In this document: piece after piece, positions 6,600 to 8,096 of the stretch | Position numbering within the stretch: the first letter of the stretch is position 1 | Layout of the letters: each line of letters opens with the position of its first letter | NCBI GenBank assembly: GCA_030150335.1 | Contig: JASLGC010000256.1 | Span: 1 to 8,096 of the forward strand | Direction of reading: 5' to 3' | Length of the DNA: 8,096 nt | Source: Flavobacterium sp. | Lineage (GTDB): Bacteria > Bacteroidota > Bacteroidia > Flavobacteriales > Flavobacteriaceae | Notes under the pieces: generated by a model | What the model was told of the DNA's origin: nothing | Seen by the model: the letters and a program-made list of their open reading frames with translations, nothing else | Databases searched by the model: none | Position numbers and translations under genes: made by a program

Positions 6600-6607
6600 C
6601 AAAGGTA
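6600..6607 (-). promoter_or_regulatory. -7 promoter box of the glutamate-synthase-like gene
   Basis: The minus strand reads TTTGCTACCTTTGCCCC across this site, with TACCTTTG an exact TAnnTTTG match and the context typical of flavobacterial promoters. At the position 19 bases upstream the bases are GTCT, so the -33 element is poor. Transcription would start near 6595, leaving an unusually long leader of about 140 bases. Confidence 0.65.
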
Positions 6608-6659
6608 GCAAAGATTTTGAATTTAAAGACTTTTTGTATCCTTAATTTTGCTATTCGAA

Positions 6660-6704
6660 AATAGTAAAAATAACAATATGATAATTATATCTTAATTTAC
6701 TATT
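6660..6704. repeat. 9-base inverted repeat upstream of the glutamate-synthase-like promoter
   Basis: AATAGTAAA (6660-6668) is the exact reverse complement of TTTACTATT (6696-6704), with a 27-base AT-rich loop. It shares its first five bases with a second hairpin, CTATT-CGAA-AATAG (6651-6664). There is no T-run, so it is unlikely to be the CLC terminator. It could be a regulator site or a chance product of AT-richness. Confidence 0.3.
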
Positions 6705-6757
6705 AGTTAATTGAAAATATGCGATTTATGTGCACTTATATTGTGTATTTGTTATTT

Positions 6758-8014
6758 TTATTTCAAGTTATTTTTATCTGTTAAGCACAATGAAAATCGT
6801 TGTGATTTGTAGATACTGTGTTTTCCTGAGAGCATAAAAGCGACGACACATGTCAGACAAATATAGATAGCCGCGTTCGCTCCAAATAGCTCAATTCCCA
6901 TAAGTGTGCAAGCCCATGGTGTTTTCGTAGCTCCAGAAAAAACAGCAACAAACCCCAATGCCGCTAAGAAACTAATCGGTAAGTCAAGATAGATAGCTAA
7001 GAAACTACCTAAAGCAGCACCAATAAAAAAGAGGGGAGTTACTTCACCGCCTTTAAATCCCGCTCCTAAAGTTAGTCCTGTAAAGAATATTTTAAGTAGA
7101 AAAACATTCCACTGTTGGCTATGTTCAAACGATTCGAGAATAGTCGGTACTCCTAACCCCAAGTATTTATTATCTCCAATGGTTAGTATTAGGATAATGA
7201 AAAGGATACCTCCTGCAAAAGGTCTCAAAGGAGGATATGCTATATATTTTGCAAAAAGGCTTGACCAAAAGTCAGTGGTTTTCATGAATAAGATAGCTGC
7301 TATTCCAAATAGGGCAGCAGCAAATAGTAGCTTTATTAATAGTAGAGGAGTAAAATTAGGGATGCTCTCTATCTTGTAAACCGTATGAGATATGCCCCAA
7401 GTTAAGCATGTTATATGCGCAATAATAGCTGCTATAAAAACAGGGTAGAAGGATTTGTATTTTATCTTGCCAACAAGCATTAACTCCAATGCGAATAGTG
7501 TTCCTGCTAATGGAGTTCCAAAAACAGAAGCAAATCCTGCACTAACACCAATAAGTATAATGGTTTTTCTATCGGCGTTTGTCAGCTTAAAAAGTTTGGA
7601 GAATTGGTCAGCAATAGCGCCACCCATTTGCACAGCGGTTCCCTCTCTACCCGCTGAACCCCCAAATAAGTGCGTAATTAGAGTGCCAAACAGAACCAAA
7701 GGTGTCATTTTGAACGGGATTATATGTGTAGGGGAGTGATATTCGTCTATCAATAAATTGTTTCCTTTATTTGCGCTACCTCCCCAATAGTGATAAATCA
7801 ATCCAACAAGTAGCCCGCCTATGGGCAAAAAGTAAAGTAAATAAGGGGTGTTCGTTCTGATGTCTGTTACAGTTTCTAAAAGGAATAGAAATAAAGCAGA
7901 AGCAGAGCCAATCAATGCACCAGCAATAGCGCTAATGAAAGTCCATTTTACGAGGTAAAGTAAGATTGTTTTAAATGAAAAAGCTTCTGTTTTCAAGTAG
8001 TCATTAAATGCCAT
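6758..8014 (-). CDS. CLC-F type fluoride/proton antiporter (CLC family)
   Basis: A 418-residue CLC-family membrane protein with many hydrophobic helices, comparable in length to prokaryotic CLCs without cytosolic CBS domains. The gating glutamate is Glu124 in GREGT (122-126), where chloride CLCs have GREGP. The chloride-filter GSGIP position reads NKGNN (82-86). The GIFAP position reads GGEVTP (322-327), with Glu324, Val325 and Thr326 in place of Ile, Phe and Ala; from memory, this Glu-Val-Thr triplet is the signature of fluoride CLCs such as the Enterococcus casseliflavus protein. The helix-R tyrosine that lines the anion path is probably Tyr402 (GKHSIY). The internal proton glutamate of E. 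coli ClC (Glu203) appears to be Leu178. These changes point to fluoride export coupled to proton entry at the inner membrane, not chloride transport. The leader carries part of a fluoride riboswitch, independent support. ATG 8014 starts the frame, with a basic/aromatic N-terminus before the first helix. No terminator is visible downstream. Confidence 0.88.
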   Translation of the reverse strand: MAFNDYLKTEAFSFKTILLYLVKWTFISAIAGALIGSASALFLFLLETVTDIRTNTPYLLYFLPIGGLLVGLIYHYWGGSANKGNNLLIDEYHSPTHIIPFKMTPLVLFGTLITHLFGGSAGREGTAVQMGGAIADQFSKLFKLTNADRKTIILIGVSAGFASVFGTPLAGTLFALELMLVGKIKYKSFYPVFIAAIIAHITCLTWGISHTVYKIESIPNFTPLLLIKLLFAAALFGIAAILFMKTTDFWSSLFAKYIAYPPLRPFAGGILFIILILTIGDNKYLGLGVPTILESFEHSQQWNVFLLKIFFTGLTLGAGFKGGEVTPLFFIGAALGSFLAIYLDLPISFLAALGFVAVFSGATKTPWACTLMGIELFGANAAIYICLTCVVAFMLSGKHSIYKSQRFSLCLTDKNNLK

Positions 8015-8015
8015 A

Positions 8016-8061
8016 GTCTATCATTTAGTTATATATGATTATATCACTTGTTATGTTAGAC
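8016..8061 (-). promoter_or_regulatory. possible riboswitch expression platform (start-codon-proximal pairing)
   Basis: On the minus strand GTCTAACAT (8061-8053) can pair with ATGATAGAC (8024-8016): 8 of 9 positions pair, with one A-A mismatch and a 28-base loop. The first strand includes the 3' side of the predicted riboswitch pseudoknot. The second ends one base before the start codon. Fluoride binding would hold the first strand in the pseudoknot and free the initiation region. No intrinsic terminator is visible in this leader, which fits translational rather than transcriptional control. This is inference from complementarity alone. Confidence 0.4.
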
Positions 8062-8096
8062 GTCATCAGCATTCAATAAAAGAAGCGGTTCGAGGC
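8053..8096 (-). promoter_or_regulatory. fluoride riboswitch (crcB motif), 3' portion, truncated by the window edge
   Basis: The minus strand from 8096 reads GCC (3' side of stem P1), then AACCGC (8090-8085). A stem follows, GCUUC (8086-8082) with GAA-U-GC (8074-8069), closing a 7-base loop, and then UGAUGACGUCUA (8068-8057). This order matches the end of known fluoride aptamers, whose 3' half runs GCC..AAACNGC-stem-UGAUGGCCUCUA in Thermotoga or AAUGACUCCUACC in Bacillus. The 5' half, with the GGCGAUG loop, would lie just beyond the right edge. Fluoride aptamers bind a Mg2+-caged fluoride ion and switch on fluoride exporters. The gene 40 bases downstream is a CLC-F type antiporter, as expected. 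The promoter is outside the window. Confidence 0.82.

Larger units (their letters stand above)
6455..6757. other. 303-base intergenic region: leader and promoter of the glutamate-synthase-like gene
   Basis: No convincing open frame is present. From left to right it holds a leader of about 140 bases for the minus-strand gene, which includes a small hairpin (6511-6529: TTAGT/ACTAA with an AT/AT inner pair), the -7 box (6600-6607), and an AT-rich upstream segment with two overlapping inverted repeats (6651-6664 and 6660-6704). The nonamer CTATTCGAA occurs at 6542-6550 and again at 6651-6659, on either side of the promoter. No intrinsic terminator for the CLC gene, which ends at 6758, is evident. 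Confidence 0.6.

Noticed and set aside
6660..6704. Inverted repeat as the terminator of the CLC gene
   Set aside because: It is AT-only apart from two G-C pairs, has a 27-base loop and lacks a T-run on the minus strand.
7179..7739. Two plus-strand open frames (7179-7379 and 7455-7739) inside the CLC gene
   Set aside because: Both are antisense to strongly conserved CLC helices, and neither shows a plausible protein fold or start context.
6758..8014. Plain voltage-gated chloride channel annotation for the CLC gene
   Set aside because: The GSGIP and GIFAP chloride-filter residues are replaced by NKGNN and GGEVTP, and a fluoride riboswitch lies in the leader, so a fluoride antiporter fits better.
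1..8096. CRISPR arrays, insertion sequences, phage or integron features, tRNA genes
   Set aside because: No regularly spaced repeats, transposase or integrase frames, terminal inverted repeats or cloverleaf-like segments were seen on either strand.

Overview
The window looks like chromosomal DNA of a flavobacterium (Bacteroidota, family Flavobacteriaceae; genus not determinable from this sequence). The evidence is AT-rich DNA, no Shine-Dalgarno sequences before most starts, several Bacteroidota-type promoter boxes (TAnnTTTG, one with a TTTG element 19 bases upstream), and protein types common in that group, such as a cyclophilin-FKBP fusion. I see no insertion sequence, phage gene, CRISPR array, tRNA or rRNA. 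The window reads as housekeeping and transport genes.

Layout from left to right: the 5' end of trmD (minus, cut by the left edge) with a near-ideal promoter; a small multidrug resistance (SMR) exporter (minus, TTG start); a divergent 183-base gap; an MFS permease (plus) that appears to be transcribed almost leaderless; a two-domain cyclophilin/FKBP prolyl isomerase (plus) ending in a UUCG-loop terminator; a PLP enzyme of the serine racemase/threonine dehydratase type (plus); a perfect-stem bidirectional terminator; an EamA/DMT-family permease (minus, TTG start); a terminator; a membrane-anchored FMN/Fe-S glutamate-synthase-domain protein (minus) with a leader of about 140 bases; a 303-base gap; and a CLC-family transporter (minus) whose mRNA leader carries the 3' half of a fluoride riboswitch, cut by the right edge.

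The most informative unit is the right end. The CLC protein would usually be labelled a voltage-gated chloride channel, but the canonical chloride-coordinating motifs are replaced by residues typical of the CLC-F fluoride/proton antiporters (NKGNN, GREGT, GGEVTP). Independently, the minus-strand leader matches the 3' half of the crcB-motif (fluoride) riboswitch. The two lines of evidence agree: this is a fluoride-sensing, fluoride-exporting unit. The leader also contains a possible pairing between the riboswitch pseudoknot strand and the bases just before the start codon, which suggests translational control. The other genes do not form an evident shared pathway; four of the eight encode transporters of four different families (SMR, MFS, EamA, CLC).
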